Shown: positions 16,822 to 27,000 of the stretch, one piece after another | How the letters are laid out: the number at the start of each line of letters is the position of its first letter | Position numbering within the stretch: the stretch's first letter is position 1 | Assembly (NCBI GenBank): GCA_023426265.1 | Contig: JAFABA010000165.1 | Coordinates: forward strand, 1 to 64,000 | Length of the DNA: 64,000 nt | Direction: 5' to 3' | Origin: Bacillota bacterium | GTDB taxonomy: Bacteria > Bacillota > Clostridia > Christensenellales > CAG-138 | The notes under the pieces: model-generated | What the model saw: only the letters and a program-made list of their open reading frames with translations | Database searches by the model: none | Told to the model about the DNA's origin: nothing | Program-made: the position numbers and the translations under genes

Positions 16822-17697
16822 ATGCACAAAGGGCCGCGCTACCTCATTTTCTTACTATTGCTTCCCGTTTTCCTCTTAGCGGGCTGTGTGAGCAACACGT
16901 ACGCAAAGTTCGACGGCGACCTCGCGCTGATAAAGGAAAACGTCACAAAAACAGAGCAAATTTCCGACAAACTTGCGGAAATCTGCAACGACCAGATTGA
17001 GGACGCCGAATTATACTGGAAAGCGCATGATTCGGCGCTCCAAAACGGTGAAATGTTCGACCCCGAAGACAACTATGACGAAGTAAAAGCGACATACGAC
17101 GAACTCACGCAGCAGATTGGGCTGCTTGAAACCGTAAGCGGTTCTTACGCGCCTCCTTCCACGGGGGAGGATTCTTTTGACAAAACCGCTGCGGTCTACT
17201 TGCTTTACCTTGGCGATATCCGTCAATCCGCCGAGGATATGAGGCTGGTGTTCGACTACTATTTTGCCATGCGCGACGCGCTGGAGCCCTTTGAAAATTT
17301 CTCCTATGCGGAAAACACCACCGGCTATAACGATTATGCCCTCATGGCCGGGCAGCTTTCCCAGGTGATTTCACAGACCCAGCAAGCGCTCAAGGAAGTC
17401 GATTGCCCGCCCTTTATGCAGAGCAGCCATGATGCGCTTTTGGTCCGGATCGACGAAATGCAGGGCTTCAGCCAGGACTTTTCCGTAGCGGTTCAGATGG
17501 GCGACGTTCTGCGTCTGACCTCCAGCGTCTATAGATCCGACCGCATCAACAAGCTCATCAATCAATGCGACCGCAACCTGGACGAGGATTTCACCCTGCA
17601 GTTCCAGCACGCCGTCGACCGACTCAATGGCCGCGTGGTGGCCATGCGCAAGGAGCTTCTTTCCAACATCGACATCCTGCAAAAGGCGACTGCCTAA
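16822..17697 (+). CDS. Lipoprotein of unknown function
   Basis: 291 aa. Signal peptide with lipobox (LLLLPVFLLAGC), so the mature protein starts at the Cys and is lipid-anchored outside. The rest is mainly helical, rich in Asp, Glu, Gln and Leu, with no motif I recognise. The ATG at 16822 follows AAAGGG at eight bases. The next gene begins 13 nt later, and the two are probably one unit acting at the cell surface. Confidence 0.75.
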   Translation: MHKGPRYLIFLLLLPVFLLAGCVSNTYAKFDGDLALIKENVTKTEQISDKLAEICNDQIEDAELYWKAHDSALQNGEMFDPEDNYDEVKATYDELTQQIGLLETVSGSYAPPSTGEDSFDKTAAVYLLYLGDIRQSAEDMRLVFDYYFAMRDALEPFENFSYAENTTGYNDYALMAGQLSQVISQTQQALKEVDCPPFMQSSHDALLVRIDEMQGFSQDFSVAVQMGDVLRLTSSVYRSDRINKLINQCDRNLDEDFTLQFQHAVDRLNGRVVAMRKELLSNIDILQKATA

Positions 17698-17710
17698 GGA
17701 GGGAAAATAG

Positions 17711-19171
17711 ATGCATTGCACGAATTGCGGCAGCCGGTTGCCTGAAACCGGAAAATTCTGCCCCGCCTGCGGCGCGCCGATGCCCGCGCAACCGGTTCCG
17801 GAGCAAGAACCCGTAAAACAGGTTTCTCCGCCTGAACCGGCAGTTCCAGAGGTTGAACCGACCACCCCGCCTCCCGCGCCCCCAGATGCAAGCGCGTGGC
17901 GGCAGCCCGAACCTCCCCAACCGATAAGACCCATGGAGCAGGATCTTGTACGTATGCCGCCGCAGCCCATACAGTCCATGCCTGGGCCGCAGCATCCGGT
18001 ACAGGCTCCGGGCGCAAGCATACCCATTATGATTACGCCGCCGCCACAGAAAAAGCGTTCCGCGCTTCCGGCCATACTGATCGCCGCGGTATTGCTCATC
18101 GGAGGAGCGGCGGCAGCGTTCCTGCTGCTCAAAGGCGGGGCCGGCGGCAAGCTGCCCGAGGTCACCTATACCGATTTTTCCGCTGTGACCAATCCCGAAA
18201 TCGAATATACGGTACAGGAGGCCATATTCCCCTCCCTGTACCGGACGCTTGACTCTGTGGTGACGCTTACCGGCTCCAACGAAGTCGGCGAGCGCGACGT
18301 GCTGATACATGTGGAAATACCCGGCTTTACGCAGCCGTATGAGCAGACTGTGACTTTTTCCCGCCAGATCACCAAGATCGACATCCACCCCCCGCTGCTT
18401 ACGGGCGAGATGAATCTCAACACCGAAAAGGACGCACAGGTCGTCATCTCCGTCAAGGACATGGAGACGGATAAGGTCCTGCTGCAGGACAGCAGGAATA
18501 TCCGTATCATGAGCAAGTACGACGCCGTCTGGTGGACCGAGGAGATGGGCGACAGCAACATGGACAACATACTCGCCTGGATGACGCCGGACTCCGCAAG
18601 CGTGCTGGAGTTAAAGCGGCAGGCGATTGATTACCTCGACTATGTTTCCGGCGGTACCGCAAACTCCTTCATCGGGTATCAGGATTATGGCATCTGGGAA
18701 AATCCCATGTGGAATACCTGGCTGCAGGCGGTGGCCATACAGGGCGCCATGAGCGATATCGCGCTGATCCGGTACAACAACGCCGCTTTCTCCATCAGCA
18801 CCGACGCCCAGCAGCGCGTCATGCTGCCGGAAGACGTCATGAAGAGCAAAAGCGGCATCTGCATTGAAACATCGCTGCTCATGGCGTCGGCCCTGCAATC
18901 CGCAGGTATGCACGTGATGCTGATCTTCCCGCCGGGGCACGCGCAGGTGGCGGTGGAAGCCTGGCCCGGCACGGGCGAATATTTCCTGATTGAAACCACC
19001 ACGCTTCCCATGCCCATGAATGAGGAAGCCTGGGATCAAACCGTTATGTACCTTACCAACGACCAGTGGCAGGGATATATCGACGGCACCGCCGATTATT
19101 CGTATGGCGAATGCTATGTGCTCGACTGCGACCTTGCCCAGAAGCTCAACATCCTGCCCATGAGCAACTAG
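17711..19171 (+). CDS. Zinc-ribbon membrane protein with transglutaminase-like domain
   Basis: 486 aa. It starts with a zinc ribbon (CTNCG...CPACG, residues 3-22), then a Pro/Glu-rich linker (~25-115), one membrane helix (~122-142) and an outer part of about 340 residues. The outer part contains a Cys-His arrangement typical of transglutaminase-like peptidases (SGICIETSLLMASALQSAG, then PPGHAQVAVE). The ribbon would stay in the cytoplasm and the enzyme-like domain outside. Paired with the lipoprotein just upstream. A substrate is not visible; the fold call is by motif only. Confidence 0.6.
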   Translation: MHCTNCGSRLPETGKFCPACGAPMPAQPVPEQEPVKQVSPPEPAVPEVEPTTPPPAPPDASAWRQPEPPQPIRPMEQDLVRMPPQPIQSMPGPQHPVQAPGASIPIMITPPPQKKRSALPAILIAAVLLIGGAAAAFLLLKGGAGGKLPEVTYTDFSAVTNPEIEYTVQEAIFPSLYRTLDSVVTLTGSNEVGERDVLIHVEIPGFTQPYEQTVTFSRQITKIDIHPPLLTGEMNLNTEKDAQVVISVKDMETDKVLLQDSRNIRIMSKYDAVWWTEEMGDSNMDNILAWMTPDSASVLELKRQAIDYLDYVSGGTANSFIGYQDYGIWENPMWNTWLQAVAIQGAMSDIALIRYNNAAFSISTDAQQRVMLPEDVMKSKSGICIETSLLMASALQSAGMHVMLIFPPGHAQVAVEAWPGTGEYFLIETTTLPMPMNEEAWDQTVMYLTNDQWQGYIDGTADYSYGECYVLDCDLAQKLNILPMSN

Positions 19172-19205
19172 GTATGCCCGGCTTTTTCAGACTAATCTTA
19201 TACGT

Positions 19206-19243
19206 AAAACAGGCCGCGCGGCAATCCCGCGTGGCCTGTTTTT
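19206..19243 (+). terminator. Terminator of the lipoprotein unit
   Basis: AAAACAGGCC(GC)GCGG / CCGCG..GGCCTGTTTTT hairpin at 19206-19243 with flanking A and T runs. Confidence 0.9.
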
Positions 19244-19280
19244 CCTATCTTTACCCTCCATGCATGCCTCAAAAAAAGGC

Positions 19281-19310
19281 TTGCAAAGCGTGAGCGGTTT
19301 GAGCTATAAT
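19281..19310 (+). promoter_or_regulatory. Promoter of tRNA-Thr
   Basis: TTGCAA (19281-19286), 18 nt, TATAAT (19305-19310), 27 nt before the mature tRNA 5' end. Confidence 0.75.
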
Positions 19311-19336
19311 ATCATCGTTGCCCTGAAAACAGACAT

Positions 19337-19412
19337 GCTGATGTAGCTCAGTCGGTAGAGCACCTCATTGGTAATGAGGAGGTAGGCAGTTCGAATCTGC
19401 TCATCAGCTCCA
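19337..19412 (+). tRNA. tRNA-Thr (anticodon GGT)
   Basis: 76 nt including encoded CCA. Acceptor stem GCTGATG / CATCAGC, D-loop with AGTCGGTAGA, anticodon arm CTCAT-TGGTAAT-GAG with GGT, and T-arm GGCAG-TTCGAAT-CTGCT. It reads ACC and ACU codons and is the tRNA expected to bind the T-box of thrS 5 kb upstream. Its 3' side marks the left border of the AT-rich island. Confidence 0.97.
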
Positions 19413-19424
19413 GATGAACGAGGG

Positions 19425-19465
19425 TCGGAATCTGAACACTTATGTCCAGATTCCGATTTTCTTTT
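19425..19465 (+). terminator. Terminator after tRNA-Thr
   Basis: TCGGAATCTG (19425-19434) pairs with CAGATTCCGA (19447-19456), followed by TTTTCTTTTATTT. Confidence 0.88.
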
Positions 19466-19588
19466 ATTTAGAATTGTCGAGAACAACTAGCTTTTTGCGT
19501 GGTATGCGTGTGAAATCAAACTGGACACGAAATAGGAAAACCTCGAAAAGGCGCATGTAAAAACGGAAATCGGGAACTGATCCGAACC

Positions 19589-20722
19589 CTATTGTCCATT
19601 GTCCCAGTACAGCTTTTCAGCTTTATCAGGCGACTTATATTGTAACGCGGAATGCGGCCGTTCGGCATTGTAGAATTTCATATAGTCATCGAGGCAACGC
19701 AACATATCCGCCGCCGAACGGTATTTATGTCGATAGAGTTCCTCCTTTTTGAGAATTGAAAAAAAGGCTTCGCATACAGCATTGTCATGAGGCTTGCCAG
19801 GACGCGATAGAGATTGTACCACGCTGCTTTGTTTAAGTAACCCTCTGAAGGCAAATGAAAGATACTGCTTGCCGCGGTCGCTATGAAATATCAAACCGGG
19901 TAAAGGCTTCCTTTGTGTGTACGCTTGCTTGAAGGTACCGCAAACAAGCTGTGTGCTGTTGGTTTTAGAAACTTTATAAGCGACAATTTTTCGTGAGTAA
20001 AGGTCAACGATCGCGCAAGTGTAATAATAGCAGTCATGAAATTTGAACGCCGTAACATCGCTTGCCCATATCTTATTGGGAGCATCTGTTTGAAAGCGTT
20101 GCTGCAATATGTTTTTGTTTTCGCCCTTTTCCCATTTCTCATATTCATGCTTAGCTTGCGGGCTTACGCTATGCAAATCCATTTCCTGCATCAACAATCG
20201 CATAAGTTTTGGGCTAACCCGGTAGCCCTGCTCTCGTAACACGGCGGCAATCTTTCGTGCACCATAAATTTGGCAACTGCCGTCGAAAATCTCCTTGACC
20301 ATTGGCCGTAGCATTTCCCGCCATTGTGAATTGAGCGATTGATCCCGCCTGTTTCGCAAAATATGATTATAGAATGTTCCTCGAGGCACCTCTAATGCTT
20401 GGCATAATTCATATACGCTGTATTTCTGCCCATGTAGGGCTTCTAGCGCCATGAGCCTTTCTTGAAGAGGTGAATCTACATTGCAATCAACAGTTTTTAG
20501 GATTTCTAATATGTTTTCGAGTTTTTGTGCATGCCGTTTTACACCGTTATAATCTTGAATAGTGATGGCTTTACCATTGTTAGTAACAATTTTATTGTGT
20601 TGGCTGATCCATGAATATAAGGTGCTTCGTGCAATTCCCGCCTCTCTGCAAATGTGTGCCACGGACTCTCCGCTGTGATAGCGGGTCATTAGCTGCTGCT
20701 TGCATTCGGGGGTGTACTTCAT
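19589..20722 (-). CDS. IS3-family transposase (single ORF)
   Basis: 377 aa. An N-terminal helix-turn-helix (residues ~1-45, GESVAHICREAGIARSTLYSWI) and a leucine-rich linker precede the HTH_21/rve integrase core. The DDE acidic residues are visible in WASDVTAF, FHSDRGKQY and the Glu of CEAFFSILKKEEL; the C-terminus has FYNAERPHSALQY. IS3 elements usually need a frameshift to join OrfA and OrfB; here both parts are in one frame. Terminal inverted repeats were not resolved; TGGACA motifs lie at about 19519 and 20944. The gene appears intact. Confidence 0.9.
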   Translation of the reverse strand: MKYTPECKQQLMTRYHSGESVAHICREAGIARSTLYSWISQHNKIVTNNGKAITIQDYNGVKRHAQKLENILEILKTVDCNVDSPLQERLMALEALHGQKYSVYELCQALEVPRGTFYNHILRNRRDQSLNSQWREMLRPMVKEIFDGSCQIYGARKIAAVLREQGYRVSPKLMRLLMQEMDLHSVSPQAKHEYEKWEKGENKNILQQRFQTDAPNKIWASDVTAFKFHDCYYYTCAIVDLYSRKIVAYKVSKTNSTQLVCGTFKQAYTQRKPLPGLIFHSDRGKQYLSFAFRGLLKQSSVVQSLSRPGKPHDNAVCEAFFSILKKEELYRHKYRSAADMLRCLDDYMKFYNAERPHSALQYKSPDKAEKLYWDNGQ

Positions 20723-21133
20723 GTTACCTCCTATTAGTGAATTATAATATTTGCCGATATAGAAAGAACCGGCATTATGTTATAATACCAAATGAAGCAT
20801 AAATAGGCTGTTTGGAAGATGTAGAAAAGCCGCTGCTAGTGATATGAATCTTTGGCTTAAAATTTATAACCCTAAAAGAAATTAGCGGTCGAAGAATCAC
20901 TGTGGCCGCTAATCCTACTGTAAATACGCATTGACGGAATATTGGACACTTTTTAATAGAAATGTCCACTAGTCCGTTAGTCACTTCTATCTGACTGGTC
21001 GTCTGTATAACGCTCCACAAGAAAATGGCGAGAGACTAAAGAATTGGCTTGCAGCTTTTATCCTTCTTATGTGAGAAACTAGGGCACTAAGGCTCTCATT
21101 ATTGGGAAGCCTTATAGTTCCCATTTTCCAAAC

Positions 21134-21246
21134 TGCGTCAAATTATTACAGTAAATGATTGTCTTGCTATATACCTTTGGCTTATAATGAGTTAGATGAG
21201 ATTTCATTTCGATAAAATTACGATTGGATAATACGACGTCTCCTAC
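21134..21246. repeat. Non-coding block shared with 38470-38585 (copy A)
   Basis: Inside an 830-bp gene-free gap (20723-21555). The block starts at GCGTCAAATTATTACAGTAA and continues through TGATTGTCTTGCTA, CTTATAAT and AAAATTACGATT to about 21246. It matches copy B at roughly three quarters of positions by eye. The rest of the gap holds no gene that I can support; a 27-codon open piece ending near 21080 could be a remnant. Confidence 0.65.
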
Positions 21247-21555
21247 CCCGCATTAAGCGCATAACAGGAAGTCCAATTAAGGCAATATAGCAAAAATGCG
21301 AAGGTAAGATTCAGGCGCGCAATGAGTAGTGGATTATCGGAAGCTAGACACAAAGAATATCCGGGCCTTACCTGTGGCGCTTAACAACACAGTACTCAAT
21401 AATTGTCTTACCCGCATATTTACGCTGCGAGTCAAATCTAGCATGTGATTGCTGAGCACATTATGATGTGGTTTACACGGAGCGAAACCTACCGAGACTG
21501 TGTACTGATAAAAGGTTTGCTTGAAGAAATGGTCGAAACCTAAGAAGGGATTCCT

Positions 21556-22464
21556 ATGGGCTATTATACAGAAAGACATGGCATGAGAGCGCCGATTGAG
21601 CGTACTTCAACAATCACAATTGGAATGTATGCGTTGTTATTTGACTGCTGCACAAAATACTATGATAATATCGCATGGAAATATCCTGCAGAATGCCCTG
21701 ATGGCAATGGATGTTGTGGGTTAGATTACGAGAAATTTAATGCTGCGATGACATTTGAAATACCAACGCTATGCAGGGATCAGCGTGGTATGATTGAAAA
21801 GCCACGTAAAGATTATTACGAAAGCGCAGATGGATATGACCAGTATGCGTTATTGGATTTAATCGAGTTCATTGCGTCAAATTGCATAGATATCTCATCC
21901 CGTTTTTGGCATGGATTTTTTAGGCATGACGATTTAAGCTTTGGGAAAACCCATAAAATTTTTAATGAATTCAGATCCGAAATCAATAGCATATTTGAAA
22001 AAACCGGGCTGTTGTATACACTTACTCCCAACAAAGTTGTAGAACGCGTAGCGGAAAACGATCCTCTCTCCGCAGAGGTCGAAACGCAGGTTCAACAAAT
22101 TTCCGAACCTGGCACACGAGAATTAATGAAAGAAGCAATTCTATTATACAAAACTCCGCACCCCTTAGCTCGAAAAGATTCCGTCGAAAAAATTTGGGAT
22201 GCTTTGGAACGCCTGAAAACCTACTATGCAAACCTCGATAAAAAGGCTTCTGCCCAAAAAGTCGTTGAAGACATGAGTAATGGACACGCCGAATTTGTGG
22301 AACTGCTTGACACGGAGTTTCGCACTCTGACCAAAATCGGAAACAGTTTTAGAATTCGCCACCACGAAACAGATAAAACTGAAATTAAAGATGATCGCCA
22401 TTATGATTACTTTTTTAATCGCTGTCTATCGTTGATTGCGTTGGCGGTCCAGTATTTGCAATAA
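21556..22464 (+). CDS. Unknown protein with Abi/HEPN-like C-terminal domain (paralogue 1)
   Basis: 302 aa. The N-terminal half (residues ~1-165, MGYYTERHGMRAP..., many aromatic residues, CPDGNGCCGLD) is not recognised. The C-terminal ~120 residues (from EPGTRELMKEA) are about two-thirds identical by eye to the end of the next protein. They include the segment KIGNSFRIRHHE followed by a hydrophobic last helix (YFFNRCLSLIALAVQYLQ), resembling the C-terminal domains of abortive-infection proteins. AAGGGA precedes the ATG. First gene of a tandem pair, 18 nt apart, in the defence island. Confidence 0.6.
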   Translation: MGYYTERHGMRAPIERTSTITIGMYALLFDCCTKYYDNIAWKYPAECPDGNGCCGLDYEKFNAAMTFEIPTLCRDQRGMIEKPRKDYYESADGYDQYALLDLIEFIASNCIDISSRFWHGFFRHDDLSFGKTHKIFNEFRSEINSIFEKTGLLYTLTPNKVVERVAENDPLSAEVETQVQQISEPGTRELMKEAILLYKTPHPLARKDSVEKIWDALERLKTYYANLDKKASAQKVVEDMSNGHAEFVELLDTEFRTLTKIGNSFRIRHHETDKTEIKDDRHYDYFFNRCLSLIALAVQYLQ

Positions 22465-22482
22465 TGGGAGCTGCTTTCTTAT

Positions 22483-23868
22483 ATGGGACAAATTTCCGAA
22501 GTAACAAGGCACGATTTATTTAATGTCATCCAGGAAGGATTTGCAGGGACAGGGACCATACAGCGTAATACCGCTGACTATGGTTATATTGACGTTGAAG
22601 AGGACATTCACATCTATATGCCGTTTTACGGACGGTTAACTGCGATTGAATTCCTTGAAAGGCTATATCATTTGGAAGATATGCCTTCGACTGATCATCG
22701 CTATAAAAATGCCAAGGGTGATATCTATTGTCATACTGTCAGTTTTGATGATTGGCCGGAATTTTGGTTCTTGGATGACGAACGGTTTGAGCTGAAAGAC
22801 GGGGCTGAGGATGAATCTATACTTAAATTCATCTGTGAGATGCTCCACCCTGCTGTAAGAGAAGAAGACGGTCCTTGGAAGAAGTACTTAATAAAATTTA
22901 ATGAGTTACTAAAACCGGACTGTTACGAAATATATGCTTCCTATCGCATTTCGGGTCGTGATATTTATAAAGCCAGAAAATATGTAGAGCAAAATATAGC
23001 TTTTGATGAGAGCCACTTGTTTACAGCAAGATATAAGGAGCTAATTCAAACTGGAAATGGTTATCCAGTAGATAACATCTGCGGTGAAATTGACTTTCAT
23101 ATTAAAAAACGTCTTGCATCTATCATGATCGAGTTTGCAGAGCCCGCCAAGATCAAGCCTAACAGATATGATAACTATGAAATAACAACGGACGCGTTAC
23201 GGCTGGCAATGGAAAGGGTTTTTACTGTCGTCGCATATCCGGCTATAGATTGGCATACGAACAACGCATTTGGTATTTCATACGAAGATCAACTTGCAAA
23301 CCTGTTTAACCCATACTTGTTTGATATTATTGAATTACAATTTAATGAGCTTTCGCGTTCAGAAAAGGCGGACTTTCAGAAAGCGATAAATGCAGCATTT
23401 GATAAAGGCGCAGTGGATTTTATCCTTTCTGATAATGGCATGGTTGTTCAGCAGCTTCAACACGAAGTGTTGGATAATGCCATTGGAGAAGACATTGGCA
23501 AGATTAAAGAGCCTGGATTGAGGGAACTTTTAGATGAGGCAATTGTCTTGCATCGTCAGCCCCGTGTGTCTGCACATAAAGATGCTGTAGAAAAAATATG
23601 GGATGCATTGGAGCGTCTTAAAACATATTATAGATCTCTGGATAAGAGAGACTCTGCTTCAAAAGTCATTAATAACATAAGTAGTGGTAAGACTGAATTT
23701 GCTACGCTTTTTAACACAGAATTCAAAGCACTAACTGACATAGGCAATAATTTTAGAATTCGCCATCATGAAACAAATAAAATCGATATTACAAATGCAC
23801 GGTATTACGACTATTTTTTTAATCGCTGTCTATCACTGATTGCCTTGGTCGTTCAATATCTGGACTAA
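22483..23868 (+). CDS. AbiJ-like abortive-infection protein (paralogue 2)
   Basis: 461 aa. The N-terminal ~165 residues carry the pattern FLERLYHLEDMPSTDHRY, GDIYCHTVSFDDWPEFW, ILKFICEMLHPAVR and SGRDIYKAR. I know this arrangement from N-terminal domains of AbiJ-type abortive-infection proteins. A helical middle follows, and then a C-terminal ~120 residues shared with the previous gene (same IRHHE segment and final hydrophobic helix). The two proteins probably share a partner or fold through this domain. Function inferred as anti-phage from the domains and neighbours; not demonstrated. Confidence 0.6.
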   Translation: MGQISEVTRHDLFNVIQEGFAGTGTIQRNTADYGYIDVEEDIHIYMPFYGRLTAIEFLERLYHLEDMPSTDHRYKNAKGDIYCHTVSFDDWPEFWFLDDERFELKDGAEDESILKFICEMLHPAVREEDGPWKKYLIKFNELLKPDCYEIYASYRISGRDIYKARKYVEQNIAFDESHLFTARYKELIQTGNGYPVDNICGEIDFHIKKRLASIMIEFAEPAKIKPNRYDNYEITTDALRLAMERVFTVVAYPAIDWHTNNAFGISYEDQLANLFNPYLFDIIELQFNELSRSEKADFQKAINAAFDKGAVDFILSDNGMVVQQLQHEVLDNAIGEDIGKIKEPGLRELLDEAIVLHRQPRVSAHKDAVEKIWDALERLKTYYRSLDKRDSASKVINNISSGKTEFATLFNTEFKALTDIGNNFRIRHHETNKIDITNARYYDYFFNRCLSLIALVVQYLD

Positions 23869-24006
23869 AAGGGGCATGAGCTTTCCTGTTTGCTTATATT
23901 AGACAAGCAATATAGTACAATAATGCGCAGTTTTTTTGTTGTGGTATAAAATATAATTTGTCCGAATGAACATTAGATTAATAAGATTGTTTTTTGGGGT
24001 GATAAC

Positions 24007-27000
24007 ATGGAGGATATAAAAACTAATGCAGGAGCGTTGCCTTCTAATGCAGGTGATGATTTTCATCTTTTATGGGCAGCTCAAAAAATATTGGAAATGC
24101 TAAAACCAAGTACAACACTCACAGCTGTGACTGTAGAAGGGCCCGTATGGAAAGACTCAGTTACTACTGATATAGATAATAGTAAGCTATATGCAATTGA
24201 CTTAGCTGAATATTATGGAGGCACAGATTTTCAAAATGCGTCAAAAATAGTATTCTCTCAATTAAAATATAGTACATATATGGGTGACACGGTATGGACT
24301 GCTTCAAGTCTATGTCATTCCGACAATAAGAAGAAAGATAATTCGATTATTCGTAGACTTGCTGATACTTATAAAGAGTATACAGAGAAGAATGTGAATT
24401 CCAAGGATAAGCTTGTTGTGAAATTTGTCAGCAATCGTTCCATTTCTGACAATTTAAAACAAGGTATAGGAACAGCGAGAGAGCTTTTAGAAACCAAAAG
24501 CTATAAGCAAGCCAATAGCCTTATAAAAAATCTTCCTCCTGAATTCACAACTGACATTGAAAGGATATATAAAGAATCCAGTCTTAGTTCAACAGCATTT
24601 TTGAGCTTTATTAATATGCTTGATTTTGAGGATTGTGGTACAACTACTAGAAGCATTAAAAAGGCAGAAATCATTAAACAACTGGGTAATTGGGGTATAG
24701 ATAGTTTACAAAATAAATATAACGAAATAATAATGACTATTCGGGATCGAATGATGCCCGGTCGAAATGCCAATGTAGCAATGACTAAAGATTTTGTATG
24801 TTCTCTGTTTGGCGGTAATTATGCTCGCTTTTTACCTGCTCCCACCAATATTCCTGCGTTAAAAACACGTTATATTGAAAGGGAATGCATCCGGGACTTA
24901 GTAGATATAGTTTTACAACAAGAAAATGCGCCTATATGTGTCCACGCCACAGCTGGTATAGGGAAGACTACAATTGTAAGTAATATTGAAAAATACCTTC
25001 CTGATGGCTCTGCTTTGGTTTTCTATGATTGCTATGGAGGTGGAACATATCTGCAGCCTTCTGACTCGAGATATGAATGTGATACTGCTATAACCCAGAT
25101 TTGCAATAGCCTTGCGCTTGAATGTAAAACCGATTTTTTGTTGGAACGCAGATTGAAGGATTCCGAGTTCTTTCAAGAGTTATGTTTACGGCTGGAGCGT
25201 GCTATAAAACATGTAAAATTATTCTCTGAAAGCGCTATTATATTACTAATTATTGATGCTGCTGACAACGGGATATTTGCGGCAAGGCAGAACGAAAGGA
25301 ATTGTTTTATTGACAAATTACTCAAACAGCCCTTACCATATGGTGTACGGCTTCTTTTTACATATCGAACAGAACACGCCGATTATTTTAATTTTCCGGA
25401 AGGCTCTAAAACTTATGAAGTTCCTGCATTTAATCTTGCGGAAAGCACAGCACATATCCAGTCTTTTTATCCTGCCGCGACAGAAAATGAATGTTTAGAA
25501 TTTCATCGTTTAAGCAAAGGAATACCACGAGTTCAGGCATATTCATTGAAATCACAACGAGAAACATTTCTCGAAGTGGTAGAAATGTTGCGTCCATACG
25601 GGAAAACTACCGATGATTTACTCCATGATATACTTAAAGAAATATCTCAAAGATATGGGGGAGCAAATGAGAAAATTTCATTTGCTTTCGGAGTCCTTAT
25701 AAATTTGCCTCGCCCGATACCGCTAATAATTGCTGTCAAAATACTTCAGTGTACCCCGGAAATGTTGCAGAGTTTAAGTGTAGACTGTTCCTTTGGCCTT
25801 TATATTGAAAATGATTTCATTTACTTTAATGATGAAGATTTTGAAACATTTTTACGGGATAAATATTGCGATAATTTAAAAGCTGTCAGTGCTATAACGG
25901 ACTATATGTATCAGCACCGGCACCAAGATGCTTACTGCGCAAAACATGTACATAGTTTTCTTGCTAAACAGCCTGACATATCTAAGCTTCTAAATATATC
26001 GTTAAATGAATCAATAGATGAATCACTTGTGGATATTACAGAAGCTAGTAGGATTATGGTCTCGCGAATTAAAGCCACTTTAAGTATTCCGGTTATAAAA
26101 ACCCAAGAATACTGGAAAGAATCTTTTCAGTTGATATATAAAATCATTGATTTTTCGAAAAGTGATGAAGCGATCAATAAACTAATACAAAGCAACCCAG
26201 AACAGGCGTATTTGTATTGTGATCAGAATACTCTTTTTGAAGTATTTACCACTGATAGAAATGATTTTGACAGCTTAGGGAAAGCAGCATTTATCTTTTC
26301 AATGAAATCTGAGACAAAGACGAAGGCCCTTTCCTATTTGGATAGCTATCGGGGTGCTATTAATTATTATTACAGTAAACCTGAAGAAAAACAAAATCCA
26401 GTACAAGGGCCTAAATTTGTAGATATTGTCAATATAGCAGAATCACTGCTCAGGCTCAAAGACGAGGCGTCAATGAAACGCTGGATAACCTCATGGGTTA
26501 GTAGAAAGCTTCAGGCAAACTTATTATTTGAAATTTTGTTCCATCTAATTAACCGAAATGATATAAAAACAGCAAACCAAATAGAAAGCCTGCGTTGGTC
26601 CGTTTATTGTAAGCTTGCTATAGTAGCTGCCTATTTAAAATGCAAAAAAACACCACCAATTAATTTGGTCGAATATCTTAGTAATGTGTTTAATAAAATG
26701 CAAACATTAAATTTTACTAATCTTAATAAAGATCATTTTATTCTGTTCCTTGAATATCTTTGCAAAGATAATACAAATAGAGGTTTGCTCCTTAAAATTA
26801 TATCAAAGTACCATATTAACTATCGTGTTTCATACCTACCTTACATTCAAGGAGATGATGAACAAGAACTAGATTGCAATTTAAGATTCTACGTTTTGGA
26901 AAAGATATTAAGGGATGAAAAAACTTATTCTGAAGATTTTTGTGATAAGGATAGTCTGCTGAAGGATAAACGATTTACACAGAAAGAAATTGATGAACGA

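Noticed and set aside
19516..20969. Exact ends of the IS3 element from TGGACA motifs at both sides
   Set aside because: The motifs match over only about six bases and are not clearly inverted, so no ends or target duplication are reported.
20989..21080. Short open piece encoding YLTGRLYNAPQENGERLKNW
   Set aside because: It looks protein-like and may be a gene remnant, but it is under 30 codons, has no start context, and I cannot place its family.
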